Of a stretch of DNA of 6,745 nucleotides, positions 1 to 6,260 are shown in pieces. The stretch is from positions 1-6,745 of the forward strand of contig JADZDN010000431.1 of the NCBI GenBank assembly GCA_020851015.1, in the 5' to 3' direction. A program made the translations under genes and the position numbers. Every line of letters starts with the position of its first letter. Position 1 is the first letter of the stretch. Source of the stretch: Alphaproteobacteria bacterium (lineage in GTDB: Bacteria; Pseudomonadota; Alphaproteobacteria; JAEULC01). Below the pieces are notes generated by a model. That model was not told the origin of the DNA and made no database searches. It was given only the letters and a program-made list of their open reading frames with translations.

Positions 1-864
<864 letters not shown>

Positions 865-895
865 CGACGCCCCGCTCCGGCAGGACCCAGAGGCG

Positions 896-2071
896 TCACG
901 ACCCGCGCGTCTTGCGCCACCCCTTCACGGCCAGCAGGTCGATCGCCAGCGCAACCGCGATCGCCGCGGCGCCGATTGCGAACAGAAGGGCGTAGGAACC
1001 GCCGATCAGGTCGAAGACGACCGACAAGGCGTAGGCGCCGCCCGCCTGACCCAGCGCGAAGGCGACGGTGGCCGTGCGCCATGCCGCGCGGCGATCGGAT
1101 TCGGCGCCGCACAATTCCCGGGTGCGGCCGAGGACCAGCGGCACGACGCCGGGCACGAACGCGCCCACGGCGAGACTCGACGCGAGCAACGCCGCGTCGT
1201 TGCCGGCGATCACCGGAGTCGTCACCGCGACTGCCTCCATCGCCAGGCAGAGCCGCAAGGCGCGCGCGAAGCCGGCCCGGTCGGCCAAGAGGCCCGCCAA
1301 CACCGGTCCCGCCATCGCGCCGATCCCGAAGGCGACCCAGTACCGCGCGGCGGCAGCCAAGCCCCGGTCCAGGCCCCGCGCGACGAAGTCGGCCAGGAAG
1401 ACCATGTGGGGCACCAGCCCGAAGGCGATGACCGCGTATTCGAGGTAGAGCGCCCGCAGGGACAGGCCGGCCGGCGCGGCCGTTTCGGCCGGCGCGTCCG
1501 CCAGGCCGACCGCCGGCCAAGCCCGCCAGGTCAGCAGGGTGAGCGCCAAGGCGATCGCGCCGAGCCCGATCCAGGTCGCTGCGAGTCCAAGGCCGATCAG
1601 CAGCGGCACCAGTGTCCCCGATGCGGCGACCCCCAGCCCGACTCCGGTGAAGATGACGCCGCCGGCCAGCCCGCGTTGGGCGGCCGGCACGTGCGGCAGA
1701 ACCATCGGCGCCGCCAGCGCCATTACCGCCCCGCCGGCGACGCCGGAAGCGAAGCGCCACAGGAAGAACCAGGCGAAGCCGACCGGCGCGGCGGAGGCGA
1801 AGAAGGTCATTGCCGCCAACAGCATCATGGCCCGCAGCGCCGCTGCCGGCCCCAGGCGGCGGGCCATCGCCCGGCCGGCAAGGGCGCCCGCCACATAGCC
1901 CACCAGATTGGCGGCGCCGAGATAGGCGGCCTCCGCCGGCGAGAACCAGCCGGCGGCTATCACGGCCGGTATCAGCGGCGTATAGGCGAAGCGTGCCAGG
2001 CCGATGCCGACCAGCAGGGCGGCCAGGGCGGCGCCGGTTGCACGCCAGGGGTTCGGCCGATCCTGTCCCAT
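896..2071 (-). CDS. YbfB/YjiJ-type MFS transporter (391 aa)
   Basis: This is a predicted 12-helix inner-membrane transporter of the major facilitator superfamily; the substrate is unknown. The N-terminal block GIGLARFAYTPLIP (residues 22-35) is typical of the YbfB/YjiJ group. Hydrophobic helices fall at about 12-40, 48-66, 75-95, 98-120, 137-160, 163-183, 206-228, 243-262, 271-289, 294-313, 335-353 and 358-382, with a hydrophilic central loop near 184-205 between the two six-helix halves. Length is normal for the family. The ATG at 2069-2071 leaves a short basic N-terminus before helix 1, but there is no convincing Shine-Dalgarno sequence. The stop is TGA at 896-898. A LysR-type regulator lies 77 bases upstream on the same strand, so the pair is probably regulator plus regulated transporter (inference). 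Family members are often annotated as putative exporters, but no substrate can be read from the sequence. Long open frames on the other strand here are GC-codon shadows. Confidence 0.9.
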   Translation of the reverse strand: MGQDRPNPWRATGAALAALLVGIGLARFAYTPLIPAVIAAGWFSPAEAAYLGAANLVGYVAGALAGRAMARRLGPAAALRAMMLLAAMTFFASAAPVGFAWFFLWRFASGVAGGAVMALAAPMVLPHVPAAQRGLAGGVIFTGVGLGVAASGTLVPLLIGLGLAATWIGLGAIALALTLLTWRAWPAVGLADAPAETAAPAGLSLRALYLEYAVIAFGLVPHMVFLADFVARGLDRGLAAAARYWVAFGIGAMAGPVLAGLLADRAGFARALRLCLAMEAVAVTTPVIAGNDAALLASSLAVGAFVPGVVPLVLGRTRELCGAESDRRAAWRTATVAFALGQAGGAYALSVVFDLIGGSYALLFAIGAAAIAVALAIDLLAVKGWRKTRGS

Positions 2072-2130
2072 GGGCTTGGATGCTAGGCCAAAGCCGTTGC
2101 CATGAAAAATGCTATGTTCTGCACTAGCCG

Positions 2131-2148
2131 ATCATATTTGCAGATATG
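2131..2148 (-). promoter_or_regulatory. Candidate operator/promoter for the MFS gene, between lysR and the transporter
   Basis: Bases 2133-2148 read CATATTTGCAGATATG, a 16-bp palindrome in which seven of eight base pairs match (only T2138/G2143 fails). It touches the lysR stop codon. On the minus strand the overlapping hexamer TATGAT (2136 to 2131) matches five of six bases of a sigma-70 -10 box and sits about 60 bases upstream of the transporter ATG. No good -35 hexamer is found at 16-18 bases. A dyad overlapping a promoter without a -35 box fits control by a bound regulator, most simply the adjacent LysR protein. The sequence is an AT-rich island in GC-rich DNA. The dyad has an even number of bases and does not centre on the classical T-N11-A LysR box, so the assignment is tentative. 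Confidence 0.4.
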
Positions 2149-3036
2149 TTATTCGGCGGCCGCGAGCTGCAGGCGGGCGCGGCGGGCGAGGGCGATGAAC
2201 GCCTTCAGCGCGCTGGATTCGAGCGCGTCGCGGCGCCGGATGAACTGCGTCTCCGCCAGCGACTCCTCGGGCGGCAGGGCGTGGATCGCCAGGCGTCCGT
2301 CGCGCCAGACCGGGCCGATCAGGCTGCGCGGCAGCAGGGTGATGCCCAGGCCCGCGCCGACACAGGCGATGATCGACTCCAGCGTCCCGAATTCCATCTG
2401 GCGCAACCCGACGACGCCGCGGCGGGTCAGCAGTTCTTCCAGCCGCTGCCGGTACGAGCAGCCCCGGCGCAGCACCACGATCTTTAGCTCGCGGCGGGCA
2501 AGCACGTCGTCCAGCGACCGCACGGTCGGCGTGGTCAGGACCACAAGCTCCTCGCGAAACATCGTGGTCGGCAGTAATTCGCGATGCTCGACCGGCCCGC
2601 AGACGAACGCGCCTTCGACATCGCGGCTCAGCACGGCCTCGATCAACTCGGCCGAGGTCCCCGTCCGCAGGGTCAGATCGACCGCGGGATGCGCCTCGGC
2701 ATATTGCGTCAGCAGCGGCGACAGGCGCAGCGCGGCGGTGGTTTCGAGCGAACCGATGACGAGCGCGCCCTTCGGCTTGCCGTCGTCGCGCGCGGCGCGC
2801 CTGGCCTCGTCCAGAAGCTGCGCGATGCGCTGCGCATAGGGCAGCAGGCGCCGTCCCGCCGGGGTCGGGGTGACGCCGCGGCTGTGGCGCTCGAACAGCT
2901 TCTGCTCGAGCTCGTCCTCCAGCAGCTTCACCCGCGCGGTCACGTTGGACTGCACCGTGTCCAGCTCGACCGCCGCGCGGTTCATCCCGCCCAGGCGCGC
3001 GACCGCCTCGAAGACCTTGAGATCGCCGGCATCCAT
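2149..3036 (-). CDS. LysR-type transcriptional regulator (295 aa)
   Basis: This is a LysR-family DNA-binding regulator of standard length. Residues 1-60 form the winged helix-turn-helix: LKVFEAVARLGGMNRAAVEL, then TVQSNVTARVKLLEDELEQK and LFERHSRGVTPTPAG, which match the family core closely. A linker helix follows to about residue 85. The effector-binding periplasmic-binding-protein-like domain runs from about 90 (GALVIGSLETTAALRLSPLL) to the end. The RRGCSYRQRLE segment (190-200) and the GLGITLLPRSL block (229-239) are typical of the YofA/SoxR-like effector-domain group; Cys193 lies where many of these proteins carry Cys. The ATG at 3034-3036 places the HTH at the usual distance from the N-terminus; the ribosome-binding site is weak. 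TAA stop at 2149-2151. It lies directly upstream of, and co-directional with, the MFS gene, its most likely target. Effector unknown. Confidence 0.93.
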   Translation of the reverse strand: MDAGDLKVFEAVARLGGMNRAAVELDTVQSNVTARVKLLEDELEQKLFERHSRGVTPTPAGRRLLPYAQRIAQLLDEARRAARDDGKPKGALVIGSLETTAALRLSPLLTQYAEAHPAVDLTLRTGTSAELIEAVLSRDVEGAFVCGPVEHRELLPTTMFREELVVLTTPTVRSLDDVLARRELKIVVLRRGCSYRQRLEELLTRRGVVGLRQMEFGTLESIIACVGAGLGITLLPRSLIGPVWRDGRLAIHALPPEESLAETQFIRRRDALESSALKAFIALARRARLQLAAAE

Positions 3037-3106
3037 TGCTTGAAGGATACTATCTCAAGAGAAGATGAAAATTCAGATAGATGATCTCTTACACCTATCA
3101 GGATAG
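3037..3106 (-). promoter_or_regulatory. lysR upstream region with clustered small dyads
   Basis: The 70 bases before the lysR start are AT-rich compared with the flanks and carry several symmetric elements: TCTC-AA-GAGA at 3053-3062, AGAT-G-ATCT at 3079-3087, and CTATC-AG-GATAG at 3095-3106. AAGAGA (3057-3062) recurs inverted as TCTCTT (3085-3090), and AGATGA occurs directly at 3063-3068 and 3079-3084. Most LysR regulators bind upstream of their own gene, so this is a reasonable place for an autoregulatory site. I do not see clear -35/-10 boxes at correct spacing for lysR. Each element alone could be chance; the clustering is the argument. Confidence 0.35.
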
Positions 3107-3179
3107 CGCCGGGTTCCGCCAGGGGAATCGAAATTCGCGCGATTACGGCCCCAGGCGCCAGCGTGCTCCCAGGAAATCC

Positions 3180-3209
3180 TTGCAGGCATTTGAATTTATG
3201 GAAAACTAT
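3180..3209 (+). promoter_or_regulatory. Weak candidate promoter upstream of ftsB
   Basis: TTGCAG (3180-3185) and AACTAT (3204-3209) are 18 bases apart inside an AT-rich patch that stands out from its surroundings, 36-65 bases before the chosen ftsB start. Matches to the sigma-70 consensus are modest. Some promoter is expected here, because the gene to the left is on the opposite strand and ftsB cannot be read through from eno without crossing 2.1 kb of oppositely oriented genes. The rest of 3107-3179 shows nothing else I can name. Confidence 0.25.
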
Positions 3210-3244
3210 TGACGGAACCGGCGTCGCGTGGTGCCATGCGGCCA

Positions 3245-3610
3245 ATGCAATTGCTGCACGAACTGAAGCGCCGCGCGCGCCATGCCATTGCCCCGGTCCT
3301 CGGCATCGGGATCTTCGGCTATTTCGCGTACCACGCCATCGAGGGCGATCGCGGCCTGTTCGCCTTCATGCGGCTGAAGGATCAGGTCGCGGAGGCCGAG
3401 CAGACGCAGCGCGAGATCGCGGCGATCCGTGCCGAACTGGATCACCGCGTGGCCTTGATGCGGCCCGACCATACCGATCCCGACATGCTGGACGAACGCT
3501 CCCGCATGATGCTGAACCTGGCCCAGCCGGACGAGATCGTGATCTTCACCAACCGGCAGAAAAGCACGGTCGGCACGCCGGTGGGCGTACCCCTGCCGCC
3601 GCTGCGCTAG
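3245..3610 (+). CDS. ftsB: FtsB/DivIC-family septum formation initiator protein (121 aa)
   Basis: This is a small bitopic inner-membrane protein of the divisome; FtsB/DivIC proteins pair with FtsL through a periplasmic coiled coil and bind FtsQ. Counting from the ATG at 3245, a basic cytoplasmic stretch (HELKRRARH) is followed by one membrane helix (about residues 14-32, IAPVLGIGIFGYFAYHAIEG), a charged heptad-like region (about 42-75, LKDQVAEAEQTQREIAAIRAEL) and the family signature DMLDERSRMMLNLAQPDEIVIF (about 80-101, read in two pieces). Alphaproteobacterial homologues usually begin with a very short segment before ELKxRAR, which favours 3245; ATG at 3236 and TTG at 3209 are in-frame alternatives, and only the TTG has a purine-rich stretch (GGAA) near a usable distance. 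The TAG stop is 26 bases before the convergent dehydrogenase gene ends. Its order between eno and pdhA is the usual alphaproteobacterial context and supports the call. Confidence 0.88.
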   Translation: MQLLHELKRRARHAIAPVLGIGIFGYFAYHAIEGDRGLFAFMRLKDQVAEAEQTQREIAAIRAELDHRVALMRPDHTDPDMLDERSRMMLNLAQPDEIVIFTNRQKSTVGTPVGVPLPPLR

Positions 3611-3636
3611 TCGTCAGGCGCTCGCGTTTTCTCGGG

Positions 3637-4392
3637 TCAGCCCGTTTCCGCCGGCGTATAGGGGCGCACGTTGGTCGGCGTGATGACCATCTCGGGGATC
3701 GACGTGTTCTTGGGCAGGAGGGCGACAAAGCGCATCGTGTCCGCAAGATCCTCCGGCTGGATGAACTGGGCCAGGACGTCCGGCGGGTATTTGAATTTTC
3801 GCCGCGCCATGATCGGCGTGTTGACGTCGTCGGGGCACAGGCAGCATGCGCGGATGCCGGACTTCCACGCTTCCTGCGTCAGCGACAGGCTCATCCCCAA
3901 CATGCCGAACTTGGAGGCGCTGTAGGCGATACCGGCAACGCCCGAGACGCGCCTTGCCGCCGTCGACGCCACGTTGATGATGAGACCGTCCTTTTGCGCG
4001 CGCATGGCCGGCATCGCCGCCTGCACCATGTTGAATGCGCCGGTCAGGTTCGCGGCCAGAACCTGGTCCCAATCTTCCGCCGTGATCTCGTCCAGGCGAC
4101 GGTTGACGATGTTGAGGCCGGCGTTGTTGACGAGGATGTCGACACGGCCGAACCGCTTGAGCAGCGCCGCGGCGACCGTGCGCGTCTTGCCGCGATCGGC
4201 GACATCGAGCGGCTCGACCGCCGACGTGCCACCGAGGGCGGCGATCTCGGCGGCGACCTCATCCAGCTTGTCGCGCCGCCGCCCCAACAGGGCGACGCTG
4301 GCGCCCCCGCGGGCGAACATCAGCGCCCCCGCCTTGCCGATCCCCGTTCCGGCACCGGTCATCCAGACGACCTTTCCGGCGAATTCTTTCAT
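3637..4392 (-). CDS. Classical short-chain dehydrogenase/reductase (251 aa)
   Basis: This is a soluble NAD(P)-dependent oxidoreductase of the classical SDR family; the substrate is unknown. The N-terminal Rossmann motif TGAGTGIG spans residues 12-19, and GRRRDKL (37-43) after the second strand has the basic residues common in NADP(H)-using members. LDVAD (62-66), VNNAG (88-92), Asn115, Ser143, Tyr157 and Lys161 complete the cofactor-binding and catalytic set. The frame is open upstream to 4530, but the ATG at 4390-4392 is preceded by GGAGAG six bases away and puts the Rossmann fold at its normal place, so the longer form is rejected. After the catalytic helix, the usual Pro-Gly of the cofactor loop reads CLCPDDVNTPI (184-194): Gly is replaced by Asp. 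The C-terminal PEMVITPT block is common in YdfG-like members. The gene is convergent with ftsB and transcribed alone. Enzyme family certain, reaction not assignable. Confidence 0.92.
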   Translation of the reverse strand: MKEFAGKVVWMTGAGTGIGKAGALMFARGGASVALLGRRRDKLDEVAAEIAALGGTSAVEPLDVADRGKTRTVAAALLKRFGRVDILVNNAGLNIVNRRLDEITAEDWDQVLAANLTGAFNMVQAAMPAMRAQKDGLIINVASTAARRVSGVAGIAYSASKFGMLGMSLSLTQEAWKSGIRACCLCPDDVNTPIMARRKFKYPPDVLAQFIQPEDLADTMRFVALLPKNTSIPEMVITPTNVRPYTPAETG

Positions 4393-4876
4393 CCCATTCT
4401 CTCCGTTCATGCCCGATCCGGCACTTTTCTGTGTCCGACCTGAAATGCGACCAGCGATTTTAGTGGTTTTTAATCCGGTCGCGTGTGACGCGCAACCAAG
4501 GGAATCATGCGCCTTTCCGCGCCGTGCCACTTGAAACTCCTCGGCGCCGAGCCTAGCTTACCAGGTCCAAAGCAGGGCAAGAGAAGCTCCGATTGTGGTG
4601 GAAACGATGTCCAAGACGGTTCAAATGCGCCGAATGCGCAAGTGCGGCACCCAAGCACGCCATTCCGCCCCTGTCCTGAACTGACCGCTCGGCGCGACCG
4701 CTCGAGCGGCGGTCCCTCGGGGCAGGGGCCCTGAATTCCAGAAGCATAGCCGACACGCACGCGATCCGCCGGCACTTGGCCGCGGCGGCCATCGCAGATT
4801 CGCGTGTCTTGGACCCGACTTGCGTCCGCCGATGGCCGCAAGATCGTCCGTGCACGTCGTCTGAAAGGATGAGCAA
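4393..4876. other. 484-base intergenic region between the divergent SDR and rnk genes; no convincing gene
   Basis: Both flanking genes point away from this stretch, so it should hold two promoters. Open frames here have atypical composition and no recognisable motif, and I do not call a gene. On the minus strand TAAAAT (4462 to 4457) resembles a -10 for the SDR but lacks a -35 at the right distance; TTGGTT (4499 to 4494) is a weak -35-like hexamer. Symmetric elements are CGCGT-GTG-ACGCG (4480-4492), the perfect palindromes CTCGGCGCCGAG (4540-4551) and CCGCTCGAGCGG (4698-4709), and GACCGCTCG repeated directly at 4683-4691 and 4696-4704 with an inverted GCGGTC at 4709-4714. In DNA this GC-rich, short palindromes are expected occasionally by chance. 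Confidence 0.5.
4785..4839 (+). repeat. 10-bp perfect inverted repeat in the rnk leader
   Basis: GCGGCCATCG (4785-4794) and CGATGGCCGC (4830-4839) are perfect inverted copies separated by 35 bases, and the right arm ends 37 bases before the rnk start codon. If transcription starts to the left, the leader RNA could close a ten-pair stem with a large loop and an exposed ribosome-binding site downstream. It could also be a factor-binding dyad or chance: a 10-bp repeat at this spacing is not rare in several kilobases of GC-rich DNA. Confidence 0.3.
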
Positions 4877-5356
4877 ATGGACCACGAGACGCTGCAGAGC
4901 ACAACACTGCCCGACATCAAGATCACCAAGCGCGATATTGCCAGGCTGGAGAGACTGCTCCAGGAGCATTCCCCGATTCGCTCCTGGAAGGCCGTCGCGT
5001 TCCTGACCGGAGAAATGGATCGCGCCACCATCATCGCCGACGAGGAGGCCGATCCGACGCTCGTCACGATTGGCGCGCGCGCCGCATTTCGCGACGACGA
5101 CCGCAACGAGACGAATGTCGCGACGCTGACCCTGCCAGGTACCAGAGCGCTCTATGCGGATGCGATCTCGATTCTCACGCCCGTAGGTGCGGCCTTGATC
5201 GGTCTTTCCGTGGGACAATCGATGACTTACGCGGCTCCCGATGGTCGCGTGAAGACCATTACGGTTACCTCGGTGCTGCATCAGCCCCAAGCGGCAAGAA
5301 CCCAGGCGAAACCGGGGGCGCAATTCCTGGGCGAACTGCCCGTGCCGACCGATTGA
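4877..5356 (+). CDS. rnk: Rnk-type protein (regulator of nucleoside diphosphate kinase; GreA C-terminal domain), 159 aa
   Basis: Rnk proteins resemble the transcription factor GreA: a short N-terminal coiled coil plus an FKBP-like C-terminal domain that binds RNA polymerase. E. coli Rnk was named for its effect on nucleoside diphosphate kinase levels. Here residues 14-35 (IKITKRDIARLERLLQEHSP) form the first helix, GEMDRATI (45-52) matches the ELDRA turn of the family, and the C-terminal domain follows: VTIGARAAFRDDD (63-75), TLTLPG (83-88), ISILTPVGAALIGLSVGQSM (97-116) and the closing strand TITVTSVLHQPQAA. The AGGA seven bases before the ATG (4867-4870) supports the start. The tail after residue 140 is low-complexity and slightly longer than in E. 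coli Rnk. A short coiled coil lacking the acidic GreA tip argues against transcript-cleavage activity. The gene stands alone: divergent from the SDR and followed by a strong hairpin. Family call is firm; the in vivo role in this organism is inferred. Confidence 0.88.
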   Translation: MDHETLQSTTLPDIKITKRDIARLERLLQEHSPIRSWKAVAFLTGEMDRATIIADEEADPTLVTIGARAAFRDDDRNETNVATLTLPGTRALYADAISILTPVGAALIGLSVGQSMTYAAPDGRVKTITVTSVLHQPQAARTQAKPGAQFLGELPVPTD

Positions 5357-5374
5357 CGACGCCAAGGCTCCCGA

Positions 5375-5407
5375 CGGCCATGCGCTCACGCCTGGGGCGT
5401 ATGGCCG
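5375..5407 (+). terminator. Strong hairpin 18 bases after rnk (terminator-like, no U-tract)
   Basis: CGGCCATGCGCTC (5375-5387) can pair with GGGCGTATGGCCG (5395-5407) over 13 consecutive positions around a seven-base loop. Eleven pairs are Watson-Crick. The other two (G5382/T5400 and T5386/G5396) are G-U wobbles in plus-strand RNA but would be A-C mismatches in minus-strand RNA. The stem is therefore better in the direction that rnk is transcribed. It is followed by ATTGGCGG rather than a run of T, so it is not a textbook intrinsic terminator; it may act as a 3' stabilising stem or as part of a terminator of the U-poor kind reported in GC-rich bacteria. Confidence 0.55.
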
Positions 5408-5620
5408 ATTGGCGGCGAATGGCGCAGGGTTGCTCCACCAAACTTGATCAGGCCGCCTTGCGCGCCGGAATGCCGGGCCGAAGCCGAAACCACCGGCCAG
5501 GGGCGGCGGGAGATTGGGTGGCGGGTCCCCGGAAGCTCGATCAAACATTCTTGCGTCGCGTTCACCGCCTGTTAGCCGCGCCGGACTATCCTTGCCCGCG
5601 AGGATCGGCGGCGAGGGACC
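5408..5620. other. GC-rich structured spacer between rnk and the membrane protein gene
   Basis: No gene is supported here. TTGATC (5444-5449) and GATCAA (5539-5544) are inverted with GCCGCC (5452-5457) and GGCGGC (5502-5507) nested inside, and the core 5461-5500 is rich in CCGG and GGCC blocks, so most of the interval could fold. On the minus strand the segment near 5490-5530 translates into a proline-rich string (PPPNLPPPLAGG), a composition that interspersed intergenic repeats of GC-rich alphaproteobacteria often give when translated. A repeat identity cannot be shown from one copy. The bases just before 5621 carry the ribosome-binding site GAGGGA. Confidence 0.3.
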
Positions 5621-6118
5621 ATGGCCACGACGCAAATTGGCGGCGCGACGCCCGCCCGCAGGCCCGGGAGCGCGGCGGGCCTGACACTGGGCCTGCTCGT
5701 CGGCGTCTGGGCCTTGCTCTATCTGACCGGCCTCTTTCCCTATCTCGGCTACAAGTCCAACACCGAGACCTTCGATTCCATGTTCGACAACCCGTCCCAT
5801 CTCGGCTGGACCGCCAGCACCGGCCTGGATGTCGGGCCGGAGACCTTCTTGTTCTTCGCCGGGCAGGAGGTGTTCATCGACTATCGCGTCGATGTCCGGC
5901 GCGGCTCGCTGTGGTTGTATGTCCGGCCATACGTGTCCTGGAACTCCGCCACGCAAGAGCACATAACGGCCAGCGGCCACGGTCGCCTCGTCCACCGCGT
6001 CGCCAGCACGGGGCTCTACTACGTCGTCGCCCAGCCCTCGAACGCCCGGGGCCCTGGAAGCGGTTACGACATCACCTACACCGCCACCTGGGGCGCGATG
6101 TGGGGCGCAAGGCGCTAG
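5621..6118 (+). CDS. Uncharacterised single-pass membrane protein with a beta-rich, PPC-like outer domain (165 aa)
   Basis: I do not recognise a named family. The N-terminus (1-17) is polar with two Arg at 13-14, followed by one strong hydrophobic helix at about 18-40 (GLTLGLLVGVWALLYLTGLF), so the protein is probably anchored with the remainder outside the cytoplasm. No signal-peptidase I or lipobox motif is evident. Residues about 70-160 alternate strands and turns: FLFFAGQEVFIDYRVDV, GSLWLYVRPYVSW, then GRLVHRVASTGLYYVVAQP and GYDITYTATWGA. The pattern of an AGQ turn, a G-L-W-L-V strand, and a terminal TGLYYVV...GYDITYT resembles pre-peptidase C-terminal (PPC) beta-sandwich domains; this is a pattern judgement only. 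There are no cysteines. GAGGGA two bases before the ATG supports the start, and TAG ends it at 6116-6118. It stands alone between rnk and pdhA. Alternative: a lineage-specific envelope protein with no enzymatic role. Confidence 0.72.
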   Translation: MATTQIGGATPARRPGSAAGLTLGLLVGVWALLYLTGLFPYLGYKSNTETFDSMFDNPSHLGWTASTGLDVGPETFLFFAGQEVFIDYRVDVRRGSLWLYVRPYVSWNSATQEHITASGHGRLVHRVASTGLYYVVAQPSNARGPGSGYDITYTATWGAMWGARR

Positions 6119-6216
6119 CGTCGCGCCATGGTCCGGCCCGCCGGCCGCAAAGCCCTCTCGCAGATGCGAACCCGCTGGTCGTGGAAAAGACTCCATGGAT
6201 TCCGCCGGTTAACTCG

Positions 6217-6260
6217 AATCGCGGCAATGCGCGATTTTGCAAGGCAAAACAATATATTAT
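6217..6260 (+). promoter_or_regulatory. Candidate pdhA control region: two adjacent perfect dyads and an AT-rich -10-like block
   Basis: AATCGCG-N6-CGCGATT (6217-6236) is a perfect seven-pair dyad. It abuts TTTTGC-AAG-GCAAAA (6235-6249), a perfect six-pair dyad, and the block AATATATTAT (6251-6260) follows at once, offering TATATT or TATTAT as a -10 box. The same GCAAGGC (6239-6245) is repeated inverted as GCCTTGC at 6269-6275. No -35 hexamer resembling TTGACA lies 16-18 bases before the -10 candidates; that place is occupied by the dyads, as expected for a promoter under regulator control. The block lies 106-149 bases before the pdhA ATG, which would leave a leader of about 100 bases. The first dyad with its trailing T's could instead be a weak terminator of the preceding gene. 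The regulator is unknown. Confidence 0.45.

Noticed and set aside
866..897. GACGCC ... GGCGTC inverted repeat between the convergent eno and MFS genes as a shared terminator
   Set aside because: Only six pairs around a 20-base loop with no T-run on either strand; too weak to call, although some terminator is expected here.
3633..3647. CGGG-TCAG-CCCG followed by TTT as the ftsB terminator
   Set aside because: Four-pair stem lying on the SDR stop codon with three T's; stability too low to claim.
3163..4443. 426-codon plus-strand frame across ftsB and the SDR gene
   Set aside because: Arg/His/Gly/Asp-rich shadow; ftsB in another frame and the SDR on the other strand both carry complete family motifs.
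4393..4530. 46-residue N-terminal extension of the SDR to the ATG at 4530
   Set aside because: The internal ATG at 4392 has GGAGAG six bases upstream and puts the Rossmann motif at the normal distance; the extension has no conserved character.
4507..4734. 75-codon plus-strand frame in the SDR-rnk gap
   Set aside because: No clear ribosome-binding site, no motif, atypical composition; cannot be supported as a gene.
4553..6196. 547-codon open frame on the minus strand across rnk and the membrane protein gene
   Set aside because: It is antisense to two well-supported genes, has no recognisable domain, is rich in Arg/Gly/Pro/Ala as expected for a GC shadow frame, and its start lacks a ribosome-binding site.
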